Positions 17,767 to 27,520 of a DNA stretch of 64,000 nt are shown in pieces. Numbering within the stretch: the first letter of the stretch is position 1; every line of letters begins with the position of its first letter. The notes beneath the pieces are model-generated. The model worked only from the letters and a program-made list of their open reading frames with translations, was not told the origin of the DNA and did no database searches. This DNA is from Azospirillum halopraeferens DSM 3675 (GTDB lineage: Bacteria > Pseudomonadota > Alphaproteobacteria > Azospirillales > Azospirillaceae), in contig NZ_AUCF01000001.1 in assembly GCF_000429625.1 (NCBI RefSeq), forward strand, positions 434,001 through 498,000. Direction: 5' to 3'. The position numbers and the translations under genes are program-made.

Positions 17767-18368
17767 CGCGGCGGCTCCGTGGGCCCCGGACGGTCCACGT
17801 ACTCACCGGGCTTGACCTTGGCACCGGCCCCCTTGGCACCGGCGCCCTTCGCCTTCGCCGCGGCATTGGTGTCACGCAGGGCGCGGGCGGCATCCGACAG
17901 GGTCTGTTCCGATTCCACGGAACGGGCGGTGCGGCGCCCGGCCGCGGTGCTGTCCGTGGCGGACACGGGGGTGGCAGGCGGCGGCACGTCCGGCACCGGA
18001 CGGGTGTCATGGCCGGCCGGCTGCGGCTGCGGTGTCACCGCGGGAGTCTCCGCGGCCATCGCGGGCTCAACCGGCACGCTGCCGAGAAGACCGATGGCGC
18101 GTTCCACGCTGTCGTCCTTCAGAAGCGAGACGACGAGCAGGGTACCGCCCTCCCGCAGTCCCTCGGCGTAGACGAAGGCCTCGTCCTGCGGCACGCCCCA
18201 TCCGGTCAGATTCGGTATGATCTCCCCGCCACCGTTGCCGGCGCCGTAGCCGGAATGGGAGTGCACCTCGATGTCGTCGTCGGGAATGCCGGCGTCCCGC
18301 AGGCGCGTGCGGGCGGCATCGGCGTCCAGCGCGCTGTCGTACAGCGCGACAATGGTTTTGCGGGCCAT
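17763..18368 (-). CDS. General-stress-protein-17M-like (YflT domain) protein
   Basis: A 201-residue protein. Residues 1-95 start KTIVALYDSALDADAARTRL and continue with GVPQDEAFVYAEGLREGGTL and a LLVVSLLKDD strand, resembling the heat-induced YflT / general stress protein 17M domain. From about residue 100 it is Pro/Ala-rich, with a Lys-rich AKAKGAGAKGAGAKVKPG tail that could bind nucleic acid or membranes electrostatically (inference). It lies between the 46-residue membrane protein gene and the Gly-rich secreted protein gene on one strand (gap 16 bp, overlap 4 bp), forming a three-gene operon. A role in envelope or general stress is likely but unproven. Confidence 0.6.
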   Translation of the reverse strand: MARKTIVALYDSALDADAARTRLRDAGIPDDDIEVHSHSGYGAGNGGGEIIPNLTGWGVPQDEAFVYAEGLREGGTLLVVSLLKDDSVERAIGLLGSVPVEPAMAAETPAVTPQPQPAGHDTRPVPDVPPPATPVSATDSTAAGRRTARSVESEQTLSDAARALRDTNAAAKAKGAGAKGAGAKVKPGEYVDRPGPTEPPR

Positions 18369-18384
18369 GGGTCCTCCGGCGCGG

Positions 18385-18525
18385 CTACTGGAAGAAGACC
18401 CAGAGCAGGAGCAGCAGGACGATCACCCCCAGAACGGCCAGGAACTTCGGCATTTGGGACTGCGTCGTCCCGGCGCCCTCGTATACGCCCATCTTGCGCG
18501 GGCCGTGGTGCTGGTCGATGGCCAT
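18385..18525 (-). CDS. 46-residue single-pass membrane protein
   Basis: MAIDQHHGPRKMGVYEGAG begins a short soluble N-terminus; residues about 27-45 (FLAVLGVIVLLLLLWVF) are one hydrophobic helix ending at the C-terminus. An AGGAGGAAG Shine-Dalgarno lies before the ATG at 18525, which argues that it is real, while the frame opened further upstream is not protein-like. It heads the operon with the YflT-domain and Gly-rich genes, 16 bp apart. Function unknown; a small stress-linked membrane protein is a reasonable guess. Confidence 0.65.
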   Translation of the reverse strand: MAIDQHHGPRKMGVYEGAGTTQSQMPKFLAVLGVIVLLLLLWVFFQ

Positions 18526-18621
18526 CGGTATGCCCTTCCTCCTTTGGGTCGGTTGCCTTGCGACAACAGGAGGACGGGCGAGCGGTTCCGAATGCCCCGA
18601 ACACGGCCCCCCGGACACGCG

Positions 18622-18651
18622 AAGGGCCGCGCCCGAAGGCGCGGCCCCTTT
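18622..18651 (-). terminator. UUCG-loop terminator after rpsD
   Basis: On the minus strand GGGCCGCGCC, loop TTCG, GGCGCGGCCC gives a perfect 10-bp stem closed by an extra-stable C(UUCG)G loop, 24 nt downstream of the rpsD stop. There is only a two-base T tail. Confidence 0.75.
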
Positions 18652-18675
18652 CCGAAGGCAGACGAATCCGACGGA

Positions 18676-19290
18676 TCAGCGCGAATAGAATTCGATGACC
18701 AGGTTCGGTTCCATCTGGACCGGGTACGGCACGTCGGCAAGCTGCGGGGCGCGGATGAAGCGGCCCTTCAGAGCGCCGGTGTCGACTTCCAGATACTCCG
18801 GAACGTCGCGCTCCTGGGAGCCGACCGACTCCATGATCAGCGCCATCTGCTTGGACTTGGAGCGCACCTCGACGGTGTCGCCGTCCTTCAGGCGGGCCGA
18901 CGGGATGTTGAGGCGGCGGCCGTTGACCAGGATGTGGCCGTGGTTGATGATCTGGCGCGCGGCGAACGGGGTCGGCGCGAACTTCAGGCGGTAGACCACG
19001 GCGTCCAGACGGCGCTCCAGCAGGCCGATCAGGTTCTCGCCGGTGTCGCCCTTGCGGCGCACGGCCTCGGCGTAGATCTTGCGGAACTGCTTCTCGCTGA
19101 TGTTGCCGTAGTAGCCCTTCAGCTTCTGCTTGGCCATGAGCTGCAGGCCGTAGTCCGACGGCTTCTTGCGGCGCTGGCCGTGCTGACCGGGGCCGTACTC
19201 ACGGCGGTTGACCGGGCTCTTGCCGCGGCCCCAGAGGTTGACGCCGAGACGGCGGTCAATCTTGTACTTGGATTCCTGACGCTTGCTCAT
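18676..19290 (-). CDS. rpsD: 30S ribosomal protein S4
   Basis: A 204-residue S4, the primary 16S rRNA binder that nucleates small-subunit assembly. The ATG at 19290 begins [16 protein letters not shown]. An S4 RNA-binding domain is at about 94-155 ([20 protein letters not shown]). The zinc-binding Cys cluster found in some S4 proteins is absent, as usual in alphaproteobacteria. Here it stands alone rather than in the alpha operon with rpsM, rpsK and rpoA, again typical of the group. The 5' leader before 19290 is about 190 bp with no gene. It ends at a UUCG terminator. Confidence 0.97.
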   Translation of the reverse strand: MSKRQESKYKIDRRLGVNLWGRGKSPVNRREYGPGQHGQRRKKPSDYGLQLMAKQKLKGYYGNISEKQFRKIYAEAVRRKGDTGENLIGLLERRLDAVVYRLKFAPTPFAARQIINHGHILVNGRRLNIPSARLKDGDTVEVRSKSKQMALIMESVGSQERDVPEYLEVDTGALKGRFIRAPQLADVPYPVQMEPNLVIEFYSR

Positions 19291-19483
19291 TTTTGTCCTC
19301 GGTGGAACACGAGTTGGTTTTGTCCCGGTAGTTCCATCGCCGTCCCCGGAGGAGGTGGCGCGGACGGGGCGTTCAAAAAGGCACGCCCGCATTCCCGGAA
19401 GTGAAGGCGCGCACTATACGCAGGCGCGCCGGAAAGTCAAACCGCACATGATGCGTTCGTGACGCAGCGTCGGCATGGCCGCT

Positions 19484-19774
19484 CTACCGCCGCCGCCGGC
19501 CCCGCGCGCCATGGTGGCCGTCGACGAACTCCGGCGGCTTGCCGGCGATCCAGCGCAGGAAGGCGGCGATCTCCGGATGGGCGCGCAGGCGGTCGGGCGT
19601 GTGGTAGTGGTCGCGCAGGTCCGCCTCGCTCAACACCGCGTGGATCTTGTCGTGGCAGATGCGGTGCATCGCCACCCGCTCGCGCCCGCCGTAGCGCCGC
19701 GGCACCAGGTGGTGCTCGTTGACGCTCGGCCCCGGCACCAGAGGCCGGCCGCACAGCGGACAAGACGCGTCCAT
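19484..19774 (-). CDS. Small HNH-endonuclease-like protein
   Basis: A 96-residue protein. It has a CPLCGRPL zinc-knuckle at residues 5-12, an NEHHLVPRRYGGRER segment (first His of the HNH motif) and LHRICHDKIHAV-like HRICHDKIH (second half with Asn replaced by Asp or by a neighbouring residue). After it comes LRDHYHTPDRLRAHPEIAAFLRWI, a helix-rich tail common to many short HNH proteins of alphaproteobacteria. This is most likely a metal-dependent nuclease domain; whether it is active cannot be told. It ends 12 bp after the ABC exporter gene on the same strand and may share its transcript. Confidence 0.7.
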   Translation of the reverse strand: MDASCPLCGRPLVPGPSVNEHHLVPRRYGGRERVAMHRICHDKIHAVLSEADLRDHYHTPDRLRAHPEIAAFLRWIAGKPPEFVDGHHGARGRRRR

Positions 19775-19786
19775 GGCGCCACCACC

Positions 19787-21598
<1,812 letters not shown>

Positions 21599-21726
21599 CG
21601 GGGTATCCTTCAGGTACGCCTTCGAAGGGCATAGGGCGGCGGGAATACACCGGCCATATAGCGCCCCCGCCGCCGCCCCTCAAGTCGGGAACCGCCGAAT
21701 GTCAAGGATGCGGTGTCAGGAAGCGG

Positions 21727-21755
21727 TTGCGCGGCCCGGACCGGTTCGCTATAAA
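21727..21755 (+). promoter_or_regulatory. Promoter for rpmE
   Basis: TTGCGC (21727-21732), a 17-bp spacer and TATAAA (21750-21755), about 29 nt before the rpmE start. The -10 box is good; the -35 keeps only TTG. Confidence 0.5.
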
Positions 21756-21783
21756 CCCCGCTCGCTTTTCAGGGACCGCGGCC

Positions 21784-22008
21784 ATGAAGAAAGACATCCA
21801 CCCCGATTACCACGAGATCAACGTCGTCATGACCGACGGAAGCTCGTTCACCACCCGCTCCACCTGGGGCAAGCCGGGCGACACGCTGCGCCTCGACATC
21901 GACCCGAAGTCGCATCCGGCCTGGACCGGCGTTCAGAAGCTGCTGGACACCGGCGGCCAGATCGCGAAGTTCAACAAGCGCTTCGCGAACTTCGGTCTGA
22001 AGAAGTAA
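21784..22008 (+). CDS. rpmE: 50S ribosomal protein L31, cysteine-free form
   Basis: A 74-residue L31 starting [15 protein letters not shown]. The usual zinc-binding Cys residues after the first strand are absent (VVMTDGSSF in their place), giving the zinc-independent C-minus form used by alphaproteobacteria. The [21 protein letters not shown] segment in the C-terminal half is family-typical. Single-gene unit with its own promoter and a strong terminator 22 nt after the stop. Confidence 0.95.
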   Translation: MKKDIHPDYHEINVVMTDGSSFTTRSTWGKPGDTLRLDIDPKSHPAWTGVQKLLDTGGQIAKFNKRFANFGLKK

Positions 22009-22030
22009 GGGCGGCACGCCGCCCGCAGCG

Positions 22031-22062
22031 AAAAAGGGCGCCCGCCGGCGGGCGCCCTTTTT
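22031..22062. terminator. Long bidirectional terminator
   Basis: AAAAAGGGCGCCCGC, 2-nt centre, GCGGGCGCCCTTTTT forms a 15-bp symmetrical stem that ends in a T run on both strands. It serves rpmE and the convergent SH3-protein gene. Confidence 0.9.
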
Positions 22063-22071
22063 CGTGGTGCG

Positions 22072-22716
22072 TCACCGGGAGCCGCCGACCAGCGGCAGGC
22101 TCAGCTCCGGCCCGTCGGCGCGGTCGCTGACCATGATGGCGTGGCCGTCGGACGGCCCCAGCACGGCTTCCACCGGGCGGCCGTTGTTGTAGTTCTTCCA
22201 CATGGCGTACACGGCCAGGGCGGCGTAGAGCTTGGCCTCGCGGCTGGTGTTGTAGATCCACTCCTCGGTGGGCACGACACGCAAGGTGTTGTCGCCGGTC
22301 TGCTCCACGGAGTCGGCGAAGCGGTAGCCGAACTGGTCGCCGATGTCGGCGATCAGCCGGTCGAATCCCGGCGATAGCCGGTTGAAGCCGGCATCCGCCC
22401 GCGTCGCGCCGGCCTCGGCACCGCCCAGCGTGCTGGCTTGCTGCCGGCGCAGCAGGTCCCCGAAGACCCACCCTTCTTCACCGGTGTCGACGACGCGCAC
22501 GCCGACCCAGTTGCCGTCCCGGCGCAACTCGATCAGCCGGTCGTCGCCGGTGATGGTGGAGCGGATCGACGCCTGCTCCGACGGGCCGGAGCGCAGGTTC
22601 ACCCGTTCCGACGTGACGGCGTGGATGTCGCCGGGCGCGGCCTGCGCCGCACCGGCTGCCAGGGCCAGGCCGATGGCCAGCGCACACCCGCGCGCCGCGT
22701 TGCACATGCGTGACAT
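22072..22716 (-). CDS. Secreted SH3-domain protein
   Basis: A 214-residue protein with a GGGAGGA Shine-Dalgarno and a signal peptide ending near AQAAPGD. Residues about 27-85 form a bacterial SH3 (SH3b) domain: ERVNLRSGPSEQASIR, GDDRLIELRRDGNWVGVRV, GEEGWVFGDLL, the layout used for cell-wall or peptide recognition. The C-terminal half (about 115-214) has an unrecognised domain with RFADSVEQTGDN and EAKLYAALAVYAMWKNY. It may act in the periplasm on peptidoglycan or a receptor; no enzymatic motif is present. The frame upstream is open but lacks a signal peptide. Confidence 0.75.
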   Translation of the reverse strand: MSRMCNAARGCALAIGLALAAGAAQAAPGDIHAVTSERVNLRSGPSEQASIRSTITGDDRLIELRRDGNWVGVRVVDTGEEGWVFGDLLRRQQASTLGGAEAGATRADAGFNRLSPGFDRLIADIGDQFGYRFADSVEQTGDNTLRVVPTEEWIYNTSREAKLYAALAVYAMWKNYNNGRPVEAVLGPSDGHAIMVSDRADGPELSLPLVGGSR

Positions 22717-22817
22717 GGTCGTCCTCCCGACAATGGTCGTACGACGGTTCAACGCACGCACGGGCAACGTCTCCCGGTGATCGGGGTGTCGCGTCGGGGG
22801 TACGCCCGACGCAGCGA

Positions 22818-24734
22818 TCAATCGATGGTCCGCCGCAGCGCGCTGCCCGTGGCGGGCCAGACGCCGCGGTCCACCGCCCGGCCACCGTCGAACACCAGCC
22901 AGCTCTGGCGTCCGTAATGGGGCAGAGGCCGCTGCAACGCCGCCAGCGATTCCGCGTCGTCCGCCGCGATCACCAGGATGCCGCGGCCCTCCGGCGATCG
23001 TGCCGTCCACACCCGTGCGGTGCCGCGCCCGGCCACCGCATCGGGCGGCGGCCCCAGGCGGAAGGCGGTGAGCAGCGGCTCGATCGCCGCGGTGGTGCCG
23101 ATCAGCGCCAGGGGACGGGCGGGATCGACGCGGCCGGGCGTCACCAGGCGCGGTTCCCCGTCCATCAGACGGGCGGCCAGGGCGCGGGCCGCCTCCGCCG
23201 CCGCATCCGTCGCGGCGACCACCACGGCCGACCCGCGATCCAGCGTGACGTCGCGCAGGATGGGCGGCGCCTCGCCATGGGCCAAGCGGCGGAACAGGTC
23301 GGCGTCGGGGTCCACGGCCACCGCCCGCACGCGCTGCGCGGATGGCAGGTCAGCCGTCACCTCCCGTCCGTCCAGCCGCACCGTGTGGCGCTCCGTCCCG
23401 CCGTCCGTCTCCACCGCGACCGGCACGGAGAGCGCATACACCGGGGTGCGCTGGCGCAAGCTGACCCGCACGCCGTTTGCGGTGGCCGTGGCGTCGACGA
23501 GCTGCAGCTCGGGTGCCCCGGTGCGCTCCAGCCACTGCCGGAAGAAGGGGTCCAGGGAACGGCCGGACGCGGCTTCGAAGGCGGTTTGCAGATCCGACCA
23601 GCCGGCGGCGGTGAACCGGTGCGCCTCCCAGAACCGGCGCAGGCCGTCGTCGAACGCGGCGTCGCCGATCTCCGCCCGCAGCATGTGGAAGAGGAAAGCG
23701 GCCTTTCCGTACCCCACCACCTGTGCGGCGTCGTGCACCTTGGCCCGGAAGGCGGTCAGCGGCGCGTCGCGGTCCGCCGGCAGCGCCGCGTAGTCGCGCA
23801 GCCAGTCCAGCCGCAGGGCGGCGTCGCGCCCTTCCGCCCCGGCCGCGGCATGGTCGGCCATGTAGGTGGTCAGCCCCTCGGCCCAGTTGCCGCCGTCGCC
23901 GACGCGGACCCCGTTGCCCCACCAGGTGTGCAGGATCTCGTGGTCGAGGGACTGGCCGCGCACGAACGGCAGGGGCAGCACACGGCGGCCGATGTAGGTC
24001 AGCGCCGGGAAACCGTAGCCGACGGGCAAGGGTGCCGAGACGATGGCGAAGCCGTCGAAGGGGTACGGACCGATGCGGGCGGCGAAGCGGTCGATGGTCG
24101 CCGCCGTCTGGTCAAGGAACGCGTCGGACAGCCCCGCCTGCTCGGGATGGAAGTAGGTGCGCAGGCGCAGGTCGCCGTGCCGCCGCTCCCGCACCTCCCA
24201 GGGGCCGGCGAACAGGGAGGGTTCCTCCACCGTGCGGTCCTCGGCGAAGACGGCGCGGTAGCCGGCGGCGTCGCGAACCTCCTCCACCAGGTGGCCGGTC
24301 GCCACGGCCACGTGCGGGGCCGGCACGCGCACGCTCAGGCGCCAGGTGGGCACGGTGCCGGGCTGCACCGGCAGCCAGCCGCCGGCCAGCAGGGCCCCCT
24401 CCTCATCAGCGCGCGGACCGCCGGCGCTCTCGTCGGCGAACCCGGGCAGCGTTCCGGCGTAACGCACGGTAACGGGACCGCCGCCGTCGGGAACCTCCAG
24501 CGTCAGCATCTCGCCATTGCGGCGGTGGGGAACGCCGGCCTCCAGCACCTCCAGCCCGGCGTCCAGCAGGAAGCGCTGGCGGCCGGGCGGTACGGTGATG
24601 CGATCGGTCACCTCCAGCCGCCGGGCGGCGGGATCGAGGACGACGTCCAGGTCGTGGTGGATGCCCGCCGCCCGCACCGGCAGCGCGGCGAGGATCAGGA
24701 GCAGGGGAAGGAGCAGGAAGCGCATGCTCCCCAT
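22818..24734 (-). CDS. M1-like zinc metallopeptidase, secreted
   Basis: A 638-residue protein with an N-terminal signal sequence (MGSMRFLLLPLLLILAALP). It matches gluzincin M1 architecture: an N-terminal beta domain, then HEILH (His265, Glu266, His269) and a downstream ligand Glu286 in NWAEGLTTY. Two features differ from classical aminopeptidase N: the GAMEN exopeptidase motif is replaced by GYGFPALTY, and only 16 rather than 18 residues separate the second His from the Glu. Fold assignment is good; substrate and exopeptidase activity are doubtful. The start could also be 24725 or 24770. It follows the ChaC gene by 40 bp on the same strand. Confidence 0.75.
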   Translation of the reverse strand: MGSMRFLLLPLLLILAALPVRAAGIHHDLDVVLDPAARRLEVTDRITVPPGRQRFLLDAGLEVLEAGVPHRRNGEMLTLEVPDGGGPVTVRYAGTLPGFADESAGGPRADEEGALLAGGWLPVQPGTVPTWRLSVRVPAPHVAVATGHLVEEVRDAAGYRAVFAEDRTVEEPSLFAGPWEVRERRHGDLRLRTYFHPEQAGLSDAFLDQTAATIDRFAARIGPYPFDGFAIVSAPLPVGYGFPALTYIGRRVLPLPFVRGQSLDHEILHTWWGNGVRVGDGGNWAEGLTTYMADHAAAGAEGRDAALRLDWLRDYAALPADRDAPLTAFRAKVHDAAQVVGYGKAAFLFHMLRAEIGDAAFDDGLRRFWEAHRFTAAGWSDLQTAFEAASGRSLDPFFRQWLERTGAPELQLVDATATANGVRVSLRQRTPVYALSVPVAVETDGGTERHTVRLDGREVTADLPSAQRVRAVAVDPDADLFRRLAHGEAPPILRDVTLDRGSAVVVAATDAAAEAARALAARLMDGEPRLVTPGRVDPARPLALIGTTAAIEPLLTAFRLGPPPDAVAGRGTARVWTARSPEGRGILVIAADDAESLAALQRPLPHYGRQSWLVFDGGRAVDRGVWPATGSALRRTID

Positions 24735-24774
24735 ATGGTGCCGGCGGTCCGCGCCGCACAGCGCCGGCAACGCT

Positions 24775-25398
24775 TCAGGGAGCGCAGGTCCGCGCCTTCG
24801 CCAGCAGCGCCGACAGCCGCGCGTCGCGGATGCCCAGGGCGTCGAGACGCTCCACCGTGCTGGCGAGATAGTCCAGGTTGGCGCCGCGCTCGCCCCGGCA
24901 GGCGGCGATGGTGGCCGCGGTCTCCTCCGGGCACAGGCAGCCGCGGTACTGGTGATGACCGCGATCGACCACGAAGGTGCAGGCCCGCACCGTGCCGCCG
25001 CACGCCAGACGCACCGGCAGCAGGCGCGGCCGGTAGACGCGGGTGATCATCTCCCGGTCCCACAGATAGTCGAGGACGGCCGGCGCCTGCGCGGCCGCCA
25101 CGCGGAAGGCCATGCCGCGGCAGCAGCCGCCGCGGTCCAGCCCCAGCACCAGCCCCGGACGCTCGGGCGTGCCGCGGTAGCGGTGCGACGCGACGCAGAA
25201 GCGGCGGTGGTAGCCGCGCAGCACCGCCAGCCGCTGCTCCTCGAAGGGGAAACCGGGATTCCACATCAGGGACCCGTAGCCGAACACCCACAGTTCCGCC
25301 CCTTCGGGCAGGGACACGTCGGCAGCCCAGGTGGGGGCCGGGCGAACGGAGGAATCCGGCCCGAGGCCGATGTCGTCGGAGCGCGTGTCGAGCAGCAT
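24775..25398 (-). CDS. Glutathione-specific gamma-glutamylcyclotransferase (ChaC)
   Basis: A 207-residue ChaC-family enzyme that splits cytosolic glutathione into 5-oxoproline and Cys-Gly. The substrate loop is VFGYGSLMWNPGFPF (38-52), followed by GTPERPGLVLGL and a LWDREM segment, whose Glu lines up with the catalytic Glu of the family. The ATG at 25398 is used; translation further upstream reads through the start region of the divergent DUF2125 gene. The two genes start 124 bp apart and their promoters overlap. Neighbours DUF2125 and prephenate dehydrogenase are common companions in alphaproteobacteria. Confidence 0.85.
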   Translation of the reverse strand: MLLDTRSDDIGLGPDSSVRPAPTWAADVSLPEGAELWVFGYGSLMWNPGFPFEEQRLAVLRGYHRRFCVASHRYRGTPERPGLVLGLDRGGCCRGMAFRVAAAQAPAVLDYLWDREMITRVYRPRLLPVRLACGGTVRACTFVVDRGHHQYRGCLCPEETAATIAACRGERGANLDYLASTVERLDALGIRDARLSALLAKARTCAP

Positions 25399-25522
25399 GA
25401 CCCCGGGGGAACGTCGCAAGGCGAAGCCGGTGCGCCGGCTCTTGTGGCCGACGCGGCGAATCGTAGCACGCTCCCTATGTAGGGCGCTATAACCGCTGAG
25501 CAACGACCCGGAAACGACACAC

Positions 25523-26545
25523 ATGCGCCCTGGCCGCACATTGGGATTTGGTCTGCTCGTCCTTCTGATTGCCGCCGCCGCGGTGTACGGCGCGTGGTGG
25601 TGGCACGTCGCGCGCGCCGTCGAGGACGGTGTCGCGGCCTGGTCGGCCCAGCAGCGCGCCCACGGCGTGAGCGTGACCTACGAGTCCCTGACGGTGGACG
25701 GCTTTCCGTTCGCGGTGCGGGCGGTCGCGCGCCAGCCGTCCATCGACGGCGGCGGGATCGCCTGGCGGGGTGCGTCCCTGGAAGCGGAGGCGGTGCCCTG
25801 GGATCCCCGGCGCATCGCGCTGACGCTGCCCGGAATCCATCACCTGCGCCTGGCGGACGGCGGCGGCGTGCCGCTGGAGGTCACGGCGCCGCAAGGGGGA
25901 ACGGGCGAGCTGTTCGTCAGCCCGGCCGGCCTGCCGGTGGAGGTGCGGCTGCGCTTCGCCGGTCTGACGGCGGCGGCCGACGGCGCGGTGCGCGCCGCCA
26001 GCATCGGCGCCCTCGCCGTCACCCTGGCCCAGCCGCCGGTGCCGCCGGCGGCCCACACGGACACCGGCCTGTCGGCCAGCGTCACCGTCGACGCCGTCCG
26101 GCCGCCGGCGCTGAACGGCCACCCGCTGGGGCCGGTGATCGACCGGGCGTTCGCCGAGGTGCGGGTGCAGGGCCGCCCGCCCCGTCCGGAACCGGCCGAC
26201 CTGGCGGCGTGGAGCCGCGCCGGCGGCACCGTGGAACTGGACCGTCTGGCGCTGGACTGGGGGCCGCTGAAGGTGGCGGCGAACGGAACGCTGGCGCTGG
26301 ACCGCGACCTGCAGCCCCAGGCGGCCATGACCGCCGAAGTGCGCGGCGCCCGCGAGGTGCTGAACACCATCCGCGGCACCATCGGCGAGGCGGAGTTGCG
26401 CATGGCCGGCCTGATCCTCGGCATGCTCTCGCGCCCGGCCGCCGACACGGGCGAATCCGTTCTCGCCGCCCCGCTGACCATCCAGGACCGCGCCCTCTAC
26501 GTCGGCCCGCTGAAGGTCGCGAAGGTGCCGGTGATCCGCTGGTGA
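25523..26545 (+). CDS. DUF2125 family membrane-anchored protein
   Basis: A 340-residue protein with one N-terminal membrane helix (TLGFGLLVLLIAAAAVYGAWW) and a long beta-rich periplasmic part. The YESLTVDGFPFAVRAV segment near residue 52 is the DUF2125 hallmark. The last part, LYVGPLKVAKVPVIRW, gives the short beta-strand end seen in AsmA-like lipid-transfer proteins; a shared lipid-handling fold is an inference. Function unknown. It ends 6 bp before the end of the prephenate dehydrogenase gene on the other strand. A weak TATAAC -10 lies 30 nt upstream. Confidence 0.8.
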   Translation: MRPGRTLGFGLLVLLIAAAAVYGAWWWHVARAVEDGVAAWSAQQRAHGVSVTYESLTVDGFPFAVRAVARQPSIDGGGIAWRGASLEAEAVPWDPRRIALTLPGIHHLRLADGGGVPLEVTAPQGGTGELFVSPAGLPVEVRLRFAGLTAAADGAVRAASIGALAVTLAQPPVPPAAHTDTGLSASVTVDAVRPPALNGHPLGPVIDRAFAEVRVQGRPPRPEPADLAAWSRAGGTVELDRLALDWGPLKVAANGTLALDRDLQPQAAMTAEVRGAREVLNTIRGTIGEAELRMAGLILGMLSRPAADTGESVLAAPLTIQDRALYVGPLKVAKVPVIRW

Positions 26546-26551
26546 GCGGCG

Positions 26552-27445
26552 TTACGCCTGCCTGGCGTCGATGATGCCGCGGCGGATCGCACGGGTCTTG
26601 GTGAAGTGCTCCTCCAGCACCTCACCCTCGCCCCAGCGGATGGCGCGCTGCAGGGCGGTCAGATCCTCGGTGAAGCGCTGAAGGATCTCCAGCACGGCCT
26701 CCCGGTTGTTCAGGAAGATGTCGCGCCACATGATGGGATCGGAGGCGGCGATGCGCGTGAAATCGCGAAAGCCGCCGGCCGAGAACTGGATGACCGCCGA
26801 CTTGGTCTCCTCCTCCAGGTCGGCGGCCGTGCCGACGATGGTGTAGGCGATCAGGTGCGGCAGATGCGAGGTGATAGCGAGGATGCGGTCGTGGCGGGAC
26901 GGCTCCATCACCTCCACGCGCGATCCCACCCCGCTCCACAGCGCGGTCACGCGCTGCACCGCGGCGGCGTCGGTGCCGGGCGGCGGGGTCACGATGCACC
27001 AGCGTCCCTGGAACAGCTCGGCGAAGCCCGCTTCGGGGCCGGAATGCTCGGTCCCCGCCACGGGATGGGCGGGGACGAAGTGCACGCCGCCCGGCAGCAC
27101 CGGCCCGATGTCGCGCACCGCCGCCTGTTTGACCGAACCGACGTCGCTGATGACCGCACCCGGCTTCAGATGCGGCGCGATGGTCTCCGCCACGGCCGCG
27201 TAGGCGCCCACGGGCGTGCACAGGATGACCGCGTCCGCGCCCCGCACGGCGGCGCCGGGGTCGACCATCGCCTCGTCCACGATCCCGAGGTCCAGGGCCT
27301 TGGCGCACGCCGCCTCGCTTCGGTCGGCGCAGACCACCACCCGCGCCACCCCGTACTGCCGCAGAGCCCGGGCCAGCGACGAGCCGATCAGGCCGATGCC
27401 GACGATGGCGACGCGGTCGAAGACGGGGGCGGAGGTCTCGGTCAT
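26552..27445 (-). CDS. tyrC: Prephenate/arogenate dehydrogenase
   Basis: A 297-residue NAD(P)-dependent dehydrogenase of tyrosine synthesis. The Rossmann motif VAIVGIGLIGSSLARAL is at residues 12-28, GAVISDVGSVKQAA near 105-118, PAHPVAGTEHSGPEAGF near 130-146 with the catalytic His, and a helical dimerisation domain follows. The family converts prephenate to 4-hydroxyphenylpyruvate or arogenate to tyrosine; which one is not seen. No aro/his genes directly flank it here. Convergent with the DUF2125 gene. Confidence 0.92.
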   Translation of the reverse strand: MTETSAPVFDRVAIVGIGLIGSSLARALRQYGVARVVVCADRSEAACAKALDLGIVDEAMVDPGAAVRGADAVILCTPVGAYAAVAETIAPHLKPGAVISDVGSVKQAAVRDIGPVLPGGVHFVPAHPVAGTEHSGPEAGFAELFQGRWCIVTPPPGTDAAAVQRVTALWSGVGSRVEVMEPSRHDRILAITSHLPHLIAYTIVGTAADLEEETKSAVIQFSAGGFRDFTRIAASDPIMWRDIFLNNREAVLEILQRFTEDLTALQRAIRWGEGEVLEEHFTKTRAIRRGIIDARQA

Positions 27446-27520
27446 GGCGGCACCCGGTGAAGCGAGGGAACGCCTTTAAACCACCACCGCCCGCCCCTAC
27501 CAAGGGAAACTTGCACGCCC

